64,000 nucleotides of DNA from Pseudodesulfovibrio portus (GTDB taxonomy: Bacteria; Desulfobacterota; Desulfovibrionia; Desulfovibrionales; Desulfovibrionaceae). This document shows, piece by piece, positions 16,901-25,646 of this stretch. Each line of letters starts with the position of its first letter. The first letter of the stretch is position 1. Location: assembly GCF_026000375.1 (NCBI RefSeq), contig NZ_AP026708.1:3322001-3386000 (forward strand), written 5' to 3'. The position numbers were made by a program, and so were the translations under genes. Below the pieces are notes generated by a model. The model ran no database searches. It was not told the DNA's origin and was given only the letters and a program-made list of their open reading frames with translations.

Positions 16901-18082
16901 ATGGCAGTTCGTGAACAGGTAAACGGTTTTTTCATTCCCAGCGTGACCCTCATCGGTATCGGCGCTTCCAAGGAAATCCCCGGCAAGATCAAGGCTCTCG
17001 GCGGTAAAAAACCCCTGGTCGTCACCGATCCCGGCATCGTCGCCACCGGAATCCTGAAACAGGTCACCGACATCCTTGATGACGCCAAGGTCAAGTACGA
17101 AGTCTACGACAAGACTATCCCCAACCCGACCGATGCCAACGTCGCCGAAGGCGTTGAGGTCTACAAGAAAGCCAAGTGCGACAGCCTGATCACTCTGGGC
17201 GGCGGTTCCTCCCATGATTGCGGCAAGGGCATTGGCCTGGTCGTTTCCAACGGCGGCACCATTCATGATTACGAAGGCGTGGACAAGTCCACCAAGCCCA
17301 TGCCGCCCTACGTCGCCGTCAACACCACGGCCGGCACCGCTTCCGAGATGACCCGTTTCTGCATCATCACCGATCTTTCCCGCAAGGTTAAGATGGCCAT
17401 CGTGGATTGGCGCGTCACTCCCGGCATCGCCCTGGATGACCCGCTGCTGATGGTCGGCATGCCTCCGGCGCTGACCGCCGCCACCGGCATGGACGCCCTT
17501 ACCCACGCCGTGGAAGCCTACGTTTCCACCATCGCCACCCCCATGACCGACGCCTGCGCCGAGAAGGCCATCGAGCTGATCTTCACGCACCTGCGCCCCG
17601 CAGTGGCCAACGGCCAGGACATCGTTGCCCGTGAAGGCATGTGCTTCGCACAGTACCTCGCCGGTATGGCGTTCAACAACGCCTCTCTGGGTCACGTCCA
17701 CGCCATGGCTCACCAGCTCGGCGGCTTCTACGACCTTCCGCATGGCGAATGCAACGCCATCCTGCTGCCTCACGTGGAGAAGTTCAACCTCATCGCCAAG
17801 ATCGACCGCTTCGTCAAGATGGCCGAGATCATGGGCGAGAACATCGAAGGCAAGTCCCCGCGCGACGCGGCCGAACTGGCCCTGGAAGCCATCAAGAAGC
17901 TGTCCGCCGACGTCGGCATTCCTTCCGGCCTGGTCGAGCTCGGCAAGCGCTATGGCAAGGATGTCAAGGCCAAGGACATCGCTACCATGACCGGCAACGC
18001 CCAGAAGGACGCCTGCGGTTTCACCAATCCCCGTTGTCCCACCGACGACGACGTCACCGCCATCTACACGGCCGCCCTGTAA
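16901..18082 (+). CDS. adh: iron-containing alcohol dehydrogenase (second copy, Hdr-Flx-linked)
   Basis: A 393-aa group III alcohol dehydrogenase oxidising ethanol or a similar primary alcohol with NAD+. NAD site GGGSSHDCGKGIG; metal ligands D198 and H202 (GMDALTHAVEAY), H267 (VHAMAH) and H281 (LPHGECNAILLP), the full canonical set. AGGAGG lies 6 nt before the ATG. The gene opens the hdrCBA-flxDCBA operon behind a consensus sigma-54 promoter. The same arrangement is known from Desulfovibrio vulgaris, where Adh and Flx-Hdr act in ethanol metabolism. The NADH formed would be the substrate of FlxA. A stable hairpin 10 nt after the stop may let adh be made in excess over the downstream genes. Confidence 0.94.
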   Translation: MAVREQVNGFFIPSVTLIGIGASKEIPGKIKALGGKKPLVVTDPGIVATGILKQVTDILDDAKVKYEVYDKTIPNPTDANVAEGVEVYKKAKCDSLITLGGGSSHDCGKGIGLVVSNGGTIHDYEGVDKSTKPMPPYVAVNTTAGTASEMTRFCIITDLSRKVKMAIVDWRVTPGIALDDPLLMVGMPPALTAATGMDALTHAVEAYVSTIATPMTDACAEKAIELIFTHLRPAVANGQDIVAREGMCFAQYLAGMAFNNASLGHVHAMAHQLGGFYDLPHGECNAILLPHVEKFNLIAKIDRFVKMAEIMGENIEGKSPRDAAELALEAIKKLSADVGIPSGLVELGKRYGKDVKAKDIATMTGNAQKDACGFTNPRCPTDDDVTAIYTAAL

Positions 18083-18092
18083 GCAGAAGAAC

Positions 18093-18120
18093 GACCGGGG
18101 AGGGCATGCCTTCCCCGGTC
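18093..18120 (+). other. hairpin between adh and hdrC
   Basis: GACCGGGGAGG pairs with CTTCCCCGGTC (11 positions, one wobble) around GCATGC. No T run follows, so it looks like a message-stability or attenuation hairpin rather than a full terminator. Confidence 0.5.
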
Positions 18121-18180
18121 CTTGTTCCGGTGTGATTCGGACCATCCCGGCGTCCAACTTTCAAACGACACGGACATTAC

Positions 18181-18741
18181 ATGACCACGGTATTACTCAA
18201 TAAATCCTACGACGCGGACTTTGTCGGCCAAGTGGAAAAGGAAAGCGAGCAGAATCTGTCCCTCTGCTATCAATGCGGGAATTGCACGGCGGGATGCCCC
18301 TATTCCTCCTTTTACGACTACCCCGTCAGCCAGATCGTCCGTCTCACCCAAACAGGTCAGCGGGAAACGGTCCTCTCTTCCAGGGCCCTGTGGCTGTGCG
18401 CCTCCTGCGAGTCCTGCACCACGCGATGCCCCAACAACATCGACGTGGCCCGGGTCATGGACGTTCTGCGGCACATGGCGCGCCGGGCCGGGCACAAGCC
18501 CGAGCCCGAGATCAAGATTTTCTGGGACACCTTCCTGAACTCCGTCGAGAAGCACGGCCGTGTTTTCGAGATGGGGCTCATGGCGAAATACATCGTCAAG
18601 ACCGGGCGCGTCATGACCGATGCCGACCTGGGCATGGATCTTCTGCCCAAGGGCAAGTTGAGCTTCAGGGCGCATGACATCGTCGGCAAGCAGAACGTGG
18701 CCGATATTTTCAAACGCTTTAATAAGGAGCGTGAATCGTGA
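18181..18741 (+). CDS. hdrC: heterodisulfide reductase-like subunit C
   Basis: A 186-aa iron-sulfur protein with two CX2CX2CX3C motifs, CYQCGNCTAGCP (near residue 30) and CASCESCTTRCP (near 75), each binding a [4Fe-4S] cluster, followed by a helical tail. In Hdr complexes HdrC carries electrons between HdrA and HdrB. Its last codons overlap the GTG of hdrB by 4 nt. The ribosome site is poor (no clear GGAGG before ATG 18181). The hdrC-hdrB-hdrA order followed by flx genes is that of the Flx-Hdr clusters of sulfate reducers. Confidence 0.93.
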   Translation: MTTVLLNKSYDADFVGQVEKESEQNLSLCYQCGNCTAGCPYSSFYDYPVSQIVRLTQTGQRETVLSSRALWLCASCESCTTRCPNNIDVARVMDVLRHMARRAGHKPEPEIKIFWDTFLNSVEKHGRVFEMGLMAKYIVKTGRVMTDADLGMDLLPKGKLSFRAHDIVGKQNVADIFKRFNKERES

Positions 18742-19628
18742 GTCCCACCTACGCCTACTACCCCGGCTGTTCCGGGTTGGGAACCTCCGCAGAGTATGAT
18801 CGATCCACGCGCGCGGTCTGCAAGACGCTGGGCATCGAGTTGGTGGACATCCCGGACTGGAGTTGTTGCGGCTCGACCCCTGCGCATACGGTGGACCATG
18901 CCTTGTCCTGCGCTCTTTCGGCCCGCAATATCGGCCAGGCGGAGAAATTGGACGTGGAGGGGATCATCACTCCCTGTCCCAGCTGCCTGACCAATCTCAA
19001 GACGGCCAGCCACCGCATGCGCAACCCGGAGTTCAAGGCCCGGGTTGAAAAGCTGCTTGACGAACCCGTCGAGAACCGGTTGCCCGTCATGTCCGTCCTC
19101 CAGGTCCTGTTCGAGCAGGTCGGCCCCCGGCGGATAGCCGACCGGGTTACCGAGTCCCTGTCGGGACTCCGCCTGGCCCCGTACTACGGCTGCATCATGA
19201 ACCGGCCCCCCGAGATCATGGATTTCGACGACTGCGAAAATCCCATTGCCATGGACCGGTTGATGGCCGCCCTGGGCGCGGACATCGCTCCCTTCCCGCT
19301 GAAGGTCGAGTGCTGCGGCGCGTCGTTCGGCGTGGCCCGCAAGGGCATGGTCATGAAGCTTTCCGGCAAGCTGCTGGACGCCGCCGAGGACGTGCGGGCC
19401 GACGCCATGGTCACTGCCTGTCCCCTGTGCCAGATGAATCTGGATCTGCGGCAGAAGCAGATCAACGCGGCCAACAACGCACGGCACAACATGCCGGTGT
19501 TCTACTACACGCAGCTCATCGGCAAGGCCCTCGGGCTGGGTGAAGACAGCCTGATGCTGGACAATCTGATTGTTCGCCCGGTCGGTGCGTTTCGCAAAAT
19601 GGAAGAAGTGCGGCGGTCCGCTTCCTGA
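18738..19628 (+). CDS. hdrB: heterodisulfide reductase-like subunit B
   Basis: A 296-aa protein with two CCG domains: YPGC, WSCCGST and CPSC in the first half, then YYGC, ECCGASFG and CPLCQMNLD in the second. In methanogen HdrB these cysteines hold the unusual noncubane [4Fe-4S] clusters that reduce the CoM-S-S-CoB disulfide. In sulfate reducers the disulfide partner is thought to be a protein such as DsrC, not a methanogen coenzyme. It starts with GTG inside the hdrC stop (GTGA), preceded by AAGGAG. Both cysteine sets are complete, so the subunit looks catalytically competent. Confidence 0.93.
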   Translation: MSPTYAYYPGCSGLGTSAEYDRSTRAVCKTLGIELVDIPDWSCCGSTPAHTVDHALSCALSARNIGQAEKLDVEGIITPCPSCLTNLKTASHRMRNPEFKARVEKLLDEPVENRLPVMSVLQVLFEQVGPRRIADRVTESLSGLRLAPYYGCIMNRPPEIMDFDDCENPIAMDRLMAALGADIAPFPLKVECCGASFGVARKGMVMKLSGKLLDAAEDVRADAMVTACPLCQMNLDLRQKQINAANNARHNMPVFYYTQLIGKALGLGEDSLMLDNLIVRPVGAFRKMEEVRRSAS

Positions 19629-19657
19629 AGCGGTCAACAGCAAGGAGCATCAGTAGC

Positions 19658-21634
19658 ATGAAAATAGGTGTTTTTGTTTGTCATTGCGGGAGCAACATCG
19701 CTGGAACCGTGGATGTGGCGAGGGTGGCCGAAGAGGCGCGCAAGCTGCCTGACGTGGCTTTTGCCAGCGACACGATGTACGCCTGCTCCGAACCGGGGCA
19801 GGAGGGCATCATCGAGGCCATCCGCGAGCACAATCTCGACGGTGTGGTGGTGGCATCGTGCACCCCGCGCATGCACGAGCCCACGTTCCGCCGCACGGTG
19901 GAGCGCGCCGGTCTCAACCGGTACATGTTCGAGATGGCCAACATCCGCGAGCATGTCTCCTGGATCGGCAAGGATATCGAGGCCAACACCGGAAAGGCGA
20001 TCGACCTGGTGGCCATGGCGGTTGCCAAGCTGACCCATGACAAGCGCCTTACCGCGAAAAAATTCAGCATCAACAAGCGGGTCATGGTCATTGGCGGCGG
20101 CGTGGCCGGCATCCAGGCCGCCCTCGATTGCGCCGACGGCGGCCTGGAGGTCGTGCTGGTGGAGAAAACCCCGTCCATCGGCGGGAAGATGTCCAAGCTG
20201 GACAAGACCTTTCCCACCATCGACTGTTCGAGCTGCATTCTCGGCCCCAAGATGGTCGACGTCGCCCAGCACCCGAACATCACGCTCTACGCCAACGCCG
20301 AGGTGGCCGGGGTCCAGGGCTATGTGGGCAACTTCGAGGTGTCGGTGAACCGGAAGGCCACCTACGTGGACTGGGAGGCATGTACCGGCTGCGGCCAGTG
20401 CATGGAGAAGTGCCCGAGCAAGAAGTCCCGGGACGTGTTCAACGAGGATATCGGGACCACCACAGCCATCAACATTCCTTTTCCCCAGGCCATTCCCAAG
20501 AAGGCCTCCATCAACCCTGAATTCTGCATGAAGCTCACCAAGGGCAAGTGCGGAGTCTGCGAAAAAATCTGTCCCACCAAAGCGATTCGATTCGACCAAA
20601 CGGATGCAGAGGCAGTCGAGAACGTGGGCGCCATCGTGGTGGCCACCGGATTCGACCTGTTCGACCATACCCGTTACGGGGAGTACGGGGGCGGCCGTTA
20701 TACCGACGTAATCACCTCTATCCAATACGAACGGCTGCTCTCGGCTTCCGGTCCTACCGGCGGGCACATCAAGCGCCCGTCGGACGGCAAGGAGCCGGAA
20801 AACGTGGTCTTCATCCAGTGTGTCGGGTCCAGGGACAAGAGCATCGGCCGCCCGTATTGCTCGGGTTTCTGCTGCATGTACACGGCAAAGCAGGCCATCC
20901 TCACCAAGGATCACCTGCCCGAGTCGCAGTCCTACGTCTTCTACATGGACATCCGCGCTCCGGGAAAACTCTACGACGAGTTCACACGCCGCGCCATGGA
21001 GGAGTACGGGGCCAGGTACATCAGGGGCCGCGTGTCCATGATCTATCCCAAGGGCGACCGTTACGTGGTGCGCGGGGCGGACACGCTCATGGGCGCCGCC
21101 GTGGAGGTCGAGGCCGACCTGGTCGTCCTGGCCGTGGGCGCGGAGTCCGCCAAGGGAGCTCCCCAACTGGCCGAGAAACTCCGCATCTCCTACGACACAT
21201 ACGGCTTCTACATGGAAAGCCATCCGAAACTGCGTCCGGTCGAGACCAATACGGCGGGCGTGTATCTGGCGGGCGCCTGCCAGGGGCCCAAGGACATCCC
21301 TTCCTCGGTTGGGCAGGGGAGCGCGGCGGCCGCCAAGGTGCTGGCGCTCTTTTCCAAGGATCAACTGGAGAGCGATCCCCAGATATCGGAAGTGGACATC
21401 AAGCGGTGCGTGGGCTGCGGCAAGTGTATCGAGACCTGCCCCTTCACCGCCATCGAACTGACCGAATTCAGGGGACAGCCCAAGGCCAAGGTCATCGAGA
21501 CCGTCTGCCAGGGTTGCGGCAACTGCACCACCACCTGCCCGCAGGGGGCCATTCAATTGCAGCATTTCACAGACAATCAGATTCTCGCGGAGGTCAACGT
21601 CTTATGTCAGCAGACGCTACCGAATTACGGATAG
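19658..21634 (+). CDS. hdrA: heterodisulfide reductase-like subunit A (flavin-bifurcating core)
   Basis: A 658-aa flavoprotein. An N-terminal iron-sulfur region starts CHCGSNIAG. The FAD fold has VIGGGVAGIQAALDCADGG near residue 146, then CSSCILGPKM. A ferredoxin insert carries CTGCGQCMEKCP and CGVCEKICP, and a C-terminal ferredoxin domain carries CVGCGKCIETCP and CQGCGNCTTTCP. This layout fits HdrA proteins that bifurcate electrons at FAD: NADH-derived electrons arrive through the Flx proteins, one branch goes to ferredoxin and the other to HdrB. The gene overlaps flxD by 31 nt, which suggests translational coupling. AAGGAG precedes the ATG. Confidence 0.93.
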   Translation: MKIGVFVCHCGSNIAGTVDVARVAEEARKLPDVAFASDTMYACSEPGQEGIIEAIREHNLDGVVVASCTPRMHEPTFRRTVERAGLNRYMFEMANIREHVSWIGKDIEANTGKAIDLVAMAVAKLTHDKRLTAKKFSINKRVMVIGGGVAGIQAALDCADGGLEVVLVEKTPSIGGKMSKLDKTFPTIDCSSCILGPKMVDVAQHPNITLYANAEVAGVQGYVGNFEVSVNRKATYVDWEACTGCGQCMEKCPSKKSRDVFNEDIGTTTAINIPFPQAIPKKASINPEFCMKLTKGKCGVCEKICPTKAIRFDQTDAEAVENVGAIVVATGFDLFDHTRYGEYGGGRYTDVITSIQYERLLSASGPTGGHIKRPSDGKEPENVVFIQCVGSRDKSIGRPYCSGFCCMYTAKQAILTKDHLPESQSYVFYMDIRAPGKLYDEFTRRAMEEYGARYIRGRVSMIYPKGDRYVVRGADTLMGAAVEVEADLVVLAVGAESAKGAPQLAEKLRISYDTYGFYMESHPKLRPVETNTAGVYLAGACQGPKDIPSSVGQGSAAAAKVLALFSKDQLESDPQISEVDIKRCVGCGKCIETCPFTAIELTEFRGQPKAKVIETVCQGCGNCTTTCPQGAIQLQHFTDNQILAEVNVLCQQTLPNYG

Positions 21635-22065
21635 TCGGCTTTCTCTGCAACTGGTGCTCTTACGGCGGTGCCGATACCGCCGGCGTCGGACGATTCCAGC
21701 AACCCACGGATCTTCGCATCATCAGGGTTCCCTGTTCCGGCCGCATCGACCCGCTTTTCGTGGTCAAGAGCCTGATCGAAGGGGCGGACGGCGTGCTGGT
21801 TTCCGGCTGCCACCCCCGTGATTGCCACTACAGCGAGGGGAACTACTACGCCCGTCGTCGGCTGGAGGTGCTCAAGCGCTTCCTGCCCATACTCGGCATC
21901 GATCCCCGGCGGTTTGAATACACATGGGTCTCCGCCTCCGAAGGGCAGAAATGGAAGACCGTGGTGTCGAAGTTCACGGAGCACATTCACGAGCTTGGTC
22001 CCGCACCCAGGTTGGACAGTGAGGCGTGCGCCCAGGCCGCAGCCATTGCCCTCCAGGGTCTCTAG
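21604..22065 (+). CDS. flxD: MvhD/FlxD-like [2Fe-2S] electron-transfer subunit
   Basis: A 153-aa MvhD-family protein: FLCNWCSYGGADTAG, VPCSGRID and SGCHPRDCHY supply the five conserved cysteines of the [2Fe-2S] site. In MvhADG-Hdr complexes this subunit passes electrons to HdrA; here it would link FlxA/B/C to HdrA. I start at ATG 21604, inside the 3' end of hdrA, because GGAGG (21589-21593) lies 10 nt before it and family members begin with this segment. The frame is open further upstream only as a shadow of hdrA. Confidence 0.9.
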   Translation: MSADATELRIVGFLCNWCSYGGADTAGVGRFQQPTDLRIIRVPCSGRIDPLFVVKSLIEGADGVLVSGCHPRDCHYSEGNYYARRRLEVLKRFLPILGIDPRRFEYTWVSASEGQKWKTVVSKFTEHIHELGPAPRLDSEACAQAAAIALQGL

Positions 22066-22090
22066 CCAGGTATTTTAACGGAGTAACTCA

Positions 22091-23044
22091 ATGCATTATT
22101 TGGAAGAATTGAAGCAGAAGATCAAGGACAGGCTCCCTGAGCTTGACGTGGTCATCGGCTGGGAGCAGGGCTTTGACCCCCTGCGCGCCACCCCTCTGTT
22201 CATGAAGACCCCGGAGGACGTCGACAGGCTGATCGCGGGCCCGCTGTGCGTGCACAACCTCGCCACGCACCTGACGGGCCTCAAGGGGCGGAAGGTCGGC
22301 ATCATCGTCAAGGGATGCGACAGCCGCACCGTGGTGGAACTGCTTCAGGAGAAGCTCATCGACCGCGGGGACGTGGTCGTGTTCGGCATTCCCTGTTCCG
22401 GCGTGGTCTCGGTCAGGAAGATCGGCCGGGAGCTCGGCACGCTGGACTATGTGGAGAGCGTGGATTTGTCCGGGGACACGGTGAAGGTGACCAGCGAGGG
22501 CATGGAACATTCCTTTGCCCTGGCGGACGTTGCCGCCGACAAGTGTGGCCGTTGCCAATACCGGAGCCCGCTCCTTTCCGACGTGATGGTGGGCGAGATT
22601 CCCGATGAATCCGCCACCGACGACTACAGCGATGTCGCGGAATTCGAGAAGCTGTCGCTGGAGGAACGGCGGGGCCACTGGCTCAATGCCATGGACCGTT
22701 GCGTCCGCTGCTATGCCTGCCGGAACGCATGCCCCATGTGCGTCTGCCGCGACCACTGCGTTGCCCAGAGCCGCGATCCCCATTGGATGACCCAGGAGGA
22801 CACGGTCCAGAACAAGCTGCTCTTCCAGATCATTCACACCATGCACCTGGCCGGGCGGTGCACCGAGTGCGGCGAATGCGAGCGATCCTGCCCCATGTCC
22901 ATTCCGCTGCTCCTGCTCAGGCGCAAGATGAACAAGGAAATCAATGATCTCTTCGACTACCGGGCCGGGACCTGCGTGGACGACATTCCCCCGCTGCAGT
23001 CCTTCAAGATCGAAGAGGAAAATATCACGGAGAGAGGCTGGTAA
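22091..23044 (+). CDS. flxC: FlxC, ferredoxin-type iron-sulfur subunit
   Basis: A 317-aa protein. The first 170 residues resemble the FrhB/Fdh-beta-like domain seen in Flx proteins and include a CGRCQY site. Two [4Fe-4S] motifs follow, CVRCYACRNACP and CTECGECERSCP, with further cysteines (MCVCRDHC). It belongs to the NADH-oxidising arm of the Flx-Hdr complex. GGAG lies 7 nt before the ATG. Its TAA shares a base with the ATG of flxB (TAATG), indicating coupled translation. Confidence 0.85.
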   Translation: MHYLEELKQKIKDRLPELDVVIGWEQGFDPLRATPLFMKTPEDVDRLIAGPLCVHNLATHLTGLKGRKVGIIVKGCDSRTVVELLQEKLIDRGDVVVFGIPCSGVVSVRKIGRELGTLDYVESVDLSGDTVKVTSEGMEHSFALADVAADKCGRCQYRSPLLSDVMVGEIPDESATDDYSDVAEFEKLSLEERRGHWLNAMDRCVRCYACRNACPMCVCRDHCVAQSRDPHWMTQEDTVQNKLLFQIIHTMHLAGRCTECGECERSCPMSIPLLLLRRKMNKEINDLFDYRAGTCVDDIPPLQSFKIEEENITERGW

Positions 23045-24102
23045 TGGTTGCCAAATTCCTTGCTTACAATGAACTCGATTCCTGGTTGGCAAAGATGGCG
23101 GAACAATACCGCACCATCGTGCCCCGGCGTGAAGGGGATGCCGTGCTCTTCGGCCCCTATTGCGAGTCCGCATCCGTGGAGTTGCGGGTCCGGCCCACCC
23201 AGTCGCCCAAGAACGCGGTCTTCCCGCAGTGCGAGGCGCTGCTCACTTACAAATACAACAAGAATCCCGAGGAACCCGGTCGCGTTGAGGTCGAGGTGAA
23301 CGAGCATCTGGATGGAACGCCCACCGTGGTTGTCGGCGGTCGGCCCTGCGATGCCGCCGGATTCAACGTGATAGACAGGGTGTACGACACCGACCGGGTC
23401 AGGGACCTGAACTACCTTACCCGCCGTGAAGCGACCCTTTTCATATCCATGACCTGCGCGAAGCCCGCCACCACCTGTTTCTGCAATTGGGTCGGTGGCG
23501 GGCCCGCCTCCCCTTCGGGGTCGGACGTGCTCATGACCCCCATTGCCGACGGCTACGTGTTCGAAGCCGTTACCGAAAGGGGAGAGGGGCTCATCAAGGC
23601 CGATCTCATCGACGCTTCGGATGCGCAGGTCGAGGACGCCCGGGCGGTCAAGGAAGCGGCCGAAGCCGCCATGGGCGACCCCGTGGACCCGTCCGCGGCC
23701 CGTGAAAAGTTGCTGGAGCACTTCGACGACGTCGAATTCTGGGAAGCCGAGGCAGGCAAGTGCATCAGCTGCGGCACCTGCACCTACCTGTGCCCCACCT
23801 GCTACTGCTTCAACATCTCCGACGAGAAGTTCGGGCACGAGGGCGTCAGGCTGCGCACGTGGGACTACTGCATGTCCAGCCTCTTTACCCAGGAAGCCAG
23901 CGGCCACAATCCCCGGCCGACCAAGGCACACCGTCTCAAGAATCGCGTGGGGCACAAGTTCAGCTACTACCCGTCCCTGCATGACGGCAACATCGCCTGC
24001 TGCGGGTGCGGACGCTGCATCAAGAGTTGTCCGGCCTCGGTGGACATCAGAGCCGTCGTGCTGAACGCGATCGCCGCACCGGCCCCCCAACCGGAAAGTT
24101 AA
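23044..24102 (+). CDS. flxB: FlxB, iron-sulfur subunit related to AsrA
   Basis: A 352-aa protein related to the A subunit of anaerobic sulfite reductase and to hydrogenase beta subunits. The N-terminal part has VVGGRPCDAAGFNVID and a CFCNWVGGGP loop. Two clusters lie in the C-terminal third, CISCGTCTYLCPTCYC and CCGCGRCIKSCP. In Asr and Flx systems this protein carries electrons from the flavin subunit encoded next (flxA). It begins at the TAATG junction with flxC and ends 21 nt before flxA. Confidence 0.87.
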   Translation: MVAKFLAYNELDSWLAKMAEQYRTIVPRREGDAVLFGPYCESASVELRVRPTQSPKNAVFPQCEALLTYKYNKNPEEPGRVEVEVNEHLDGTPTVVVGGRPCDAAGFNVIDRVYDTDRVRDLNYLTRREATLFISMTCAKPATTCFCNWVGGGPASPSGSDVLMTPIADGYVFEAVTERGEGLIKADLIDASDAQVEDARAVKEAAEAAMGDPVDPSAAREKLLEHFDDVEFWEAEAGKCISCGTCTYLCPTCYCFNISDEKFGHEGVRLRTWDYCMSSLFTQEASGHNPRPTKAHRLKNRVGHKFSYYPSLHDGNIACCGCGRCIKSCPASVDIRAVVLNAIAAPAPQPES

Positions 24103-24123
24103 GCCATTGAACAGGAATCGAAT

Positions 24124-24960
24124 ATGACGAACATGCCAAATCCCTATCTTCCCTCGGTGGCCACCATCATCGAGACCGTCCAGGAAACGCCGAACATCAA
24201 GACGTTTCGCGTGGTCCTGAACAGCGAAGAGGAAATGAAAAACTTCACCTTCCATCCCGGCCAGGTGGGCCAGCTTTCGGTCTTCGGAACGGGCGAATCC
24301 ACCTTTGTCATCAATTCGCCGCCCACGCGCATGGACTACCTGCAGTTCAGCGTCATGCGGGCAGGCGAGGTCACGGCCAAGCTCCATTCCCTGTCGGCGG
24401 GCGACCAGATCGGCGTCCGAGCCCCCCTCGGCAACTGGTTTCCCTACGAGGAACTCAAGGGCAAGGACATCGTGTTCGTGGGCGGCGGCATCGGCATGGC
24501 TCCCTTGAGGACTCTCCTGCTGTTCATGCTCGACAACCGCGCCGACTACGGAAACATCTCCGTGCTCTACGGCGCCCGGTCCCCGCAGGACATGGCTTTT
24601 CAGTACGAGCTGCCGGAGTGGCTGGAACGGGACGACCTGAACACCGTGCTGACCATCGACGCCGAGGCGGACGGTTGGGAGCACAGGGTGGGGCTGATCC
24701 CCAATGTCCTTCTGGATATGGCGCCGTCCGCCGACAACACCGTGGCCGTGACCTGCGGCCCGCCGATCATGATCAAGTTCACCCTGGAGGCGTTGCTCAA
24801 GCTCGGCTTCAAGGACAACCAGATACTCACCACCCTGGAAAAACGGATGAAGTGCGGCGTCGGCTTGTGCGGACGGTGCAACATCGGCGGCAGCTACGTC
24901 TGCGTGGACGGGCCGGTGTACACCTACGAGCAGCTGAAGGCGCTTCCCAACGAATTGTAG
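24124..24960 (+). CDS. flxA: FlxA, FAD/NAD(P)-binding oxidoreductase subunit
   Basis: A 278-aa ferredoxin-NADP reductase-like protein of the AsrB/HydG type. The FAD domain covers about 1-105 (TFVINSPPTRMDYLQFSV, APLGNWFP). The NAD domain begins FVGGGIGMAPLRTLL, and a C-terminal [2Fe-2S] site CGVGLCGRCNIGG lies near residue 245. It would accept the NADH made by the alcohol dehydrogenase at the head of the operon and deliver electrons through FlxB/C/D to HdrA. AGGA lies about 10 nt before the ATG. A perfect hairpin follows the stop. Confidence 0.92.
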   Translation: MTNMPNPYLPSVATIIETVQETPNIKTFRVVLNSEEEMKNFTFHPGQVGQLSVFGTGESTFVINSPPTRMDYLQFSVMRAGEVTAKLHSLSAGDQIGVRAPLGNWFPYEELKGKDIVFVGGGIGMAPLRTLLLFMLDNRADYGNISVLYGARSPQDMAFQYELPEWLERDDLNTVLTIDAEADGWEHRVGLIPNVLLDMAPSADNTVAVTCGPPIMIKFTLEALLKLGFKDNQILTTLEKRMKCGVGLCGRCNIGGSYVCVDGPVYTYEQLKALPNEL

Positions 24961-24972
24961 ACGGCAACAGGC

Positions 24973-24997
24973 GGGGCGGTCCGCATCGGACCGCCCC
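24973..24997 (+). other. hairpin after flxA
   Basis: GGGGCGGTCC and GGACCGCCCC form a perfect 10-bp stem around GCATC. The nearest T run (TTTT) is 14 nt away, so termination is probably partial and the ferritin-like gene may be a read-through product. Confidence 0.55.
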
Positions 24998-25034
24998 CCG
25001 ATTCGGCAACTTTTGGCCTTACCGGAGGACTGAC

Positions 25035-25526
25035 ATGGCTCATTTTTTCCATGCCAATGAAATAGCGAACATCGCCATCAAGATAGAGCGGAGGGGACGC
25101 GAGTTCTACCTGCAGGCCGTTGACAGGGCCGAGACCCCCCGGGTCAAGGAGATGTTCAAACACCTCGCCGAAGAAGAGGCCAAGCATGAGGGCATTTTCC
25201 GGAGCATGCTGGCCCGTCTGGGCAAGGTGGGGGTGCCCCCCTGGGCCACTCAGGACGAGTACATGCAGTACATCGAGGCGCTCATCGAATCGCACATGCT
25301 GTTCAACAGTCTGGGGCAGAAGTTCCTGGAGCGGGCGGAGAGCGAAAAGGAAGTCATCGAGGCGGCTATGGGTTTTGAAAAGGATACCATGCTCTTCTTC
25401 CTCGAGATGGAGGAACTGGTGCCCAGTTCGGAAAAGTACGCGGTTCATCAATGCTACGAGGAAGAACGCAAGCATCTCAGAGAGTTGAGCAGGGCCAGCG
25501 CACAACTGGAGGCGGACGCGGCCTAG
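25035..25526 (+). CDS. ferritin-like di-iron protein (rubrerythrin-type, no rubredoxin domain)
   Basis: A 163-aa four-helix protein with di-iron ligands E/ExxH in the first helix pair (ERRGREFY, AEEEAKHE) and a second set further on (MGFEKDTMLFFLEMEE, CYEEERKH). Rubrerythrins normally add a C-terminal rubredoxin-like CXXC domain, which is absent here. It may act as a peroxidase or iron handler protecting the oxygen-sensitive clusters of the operon; that is inference from position. I start at ATG 25035, with GGAGG 7 nt before it; codons upstream are open only by chance. Last gene of the adh2-hdr-flx run. Confidence 0.8.
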   Translation: MAHFFHANEIANIAIKIERRGREFYLQAVDRAETPRVKEMFKHLAEEEAKHEGIFRSMLARLGKVGVPPWATQDEYMQYIEALIESHMLFNSLGQKFLERAESEKEVIEAAMGFEKDTMLFFLEMEELVPSSEKYAVHQCYEEERKHLRELSRASAQLEADAA

Positions 25527-25646
25527 TCCGGCAGATGAAGGAATTTCGATTTGATTCTCCCGGGAGGCTTCGGGCCGCCAGTGCGCCCCGGAGCGCCCCC
25601 CGCGAGAAATCGAACCATAGTTTGACGCCTTCTAACCTTCCGAAGT

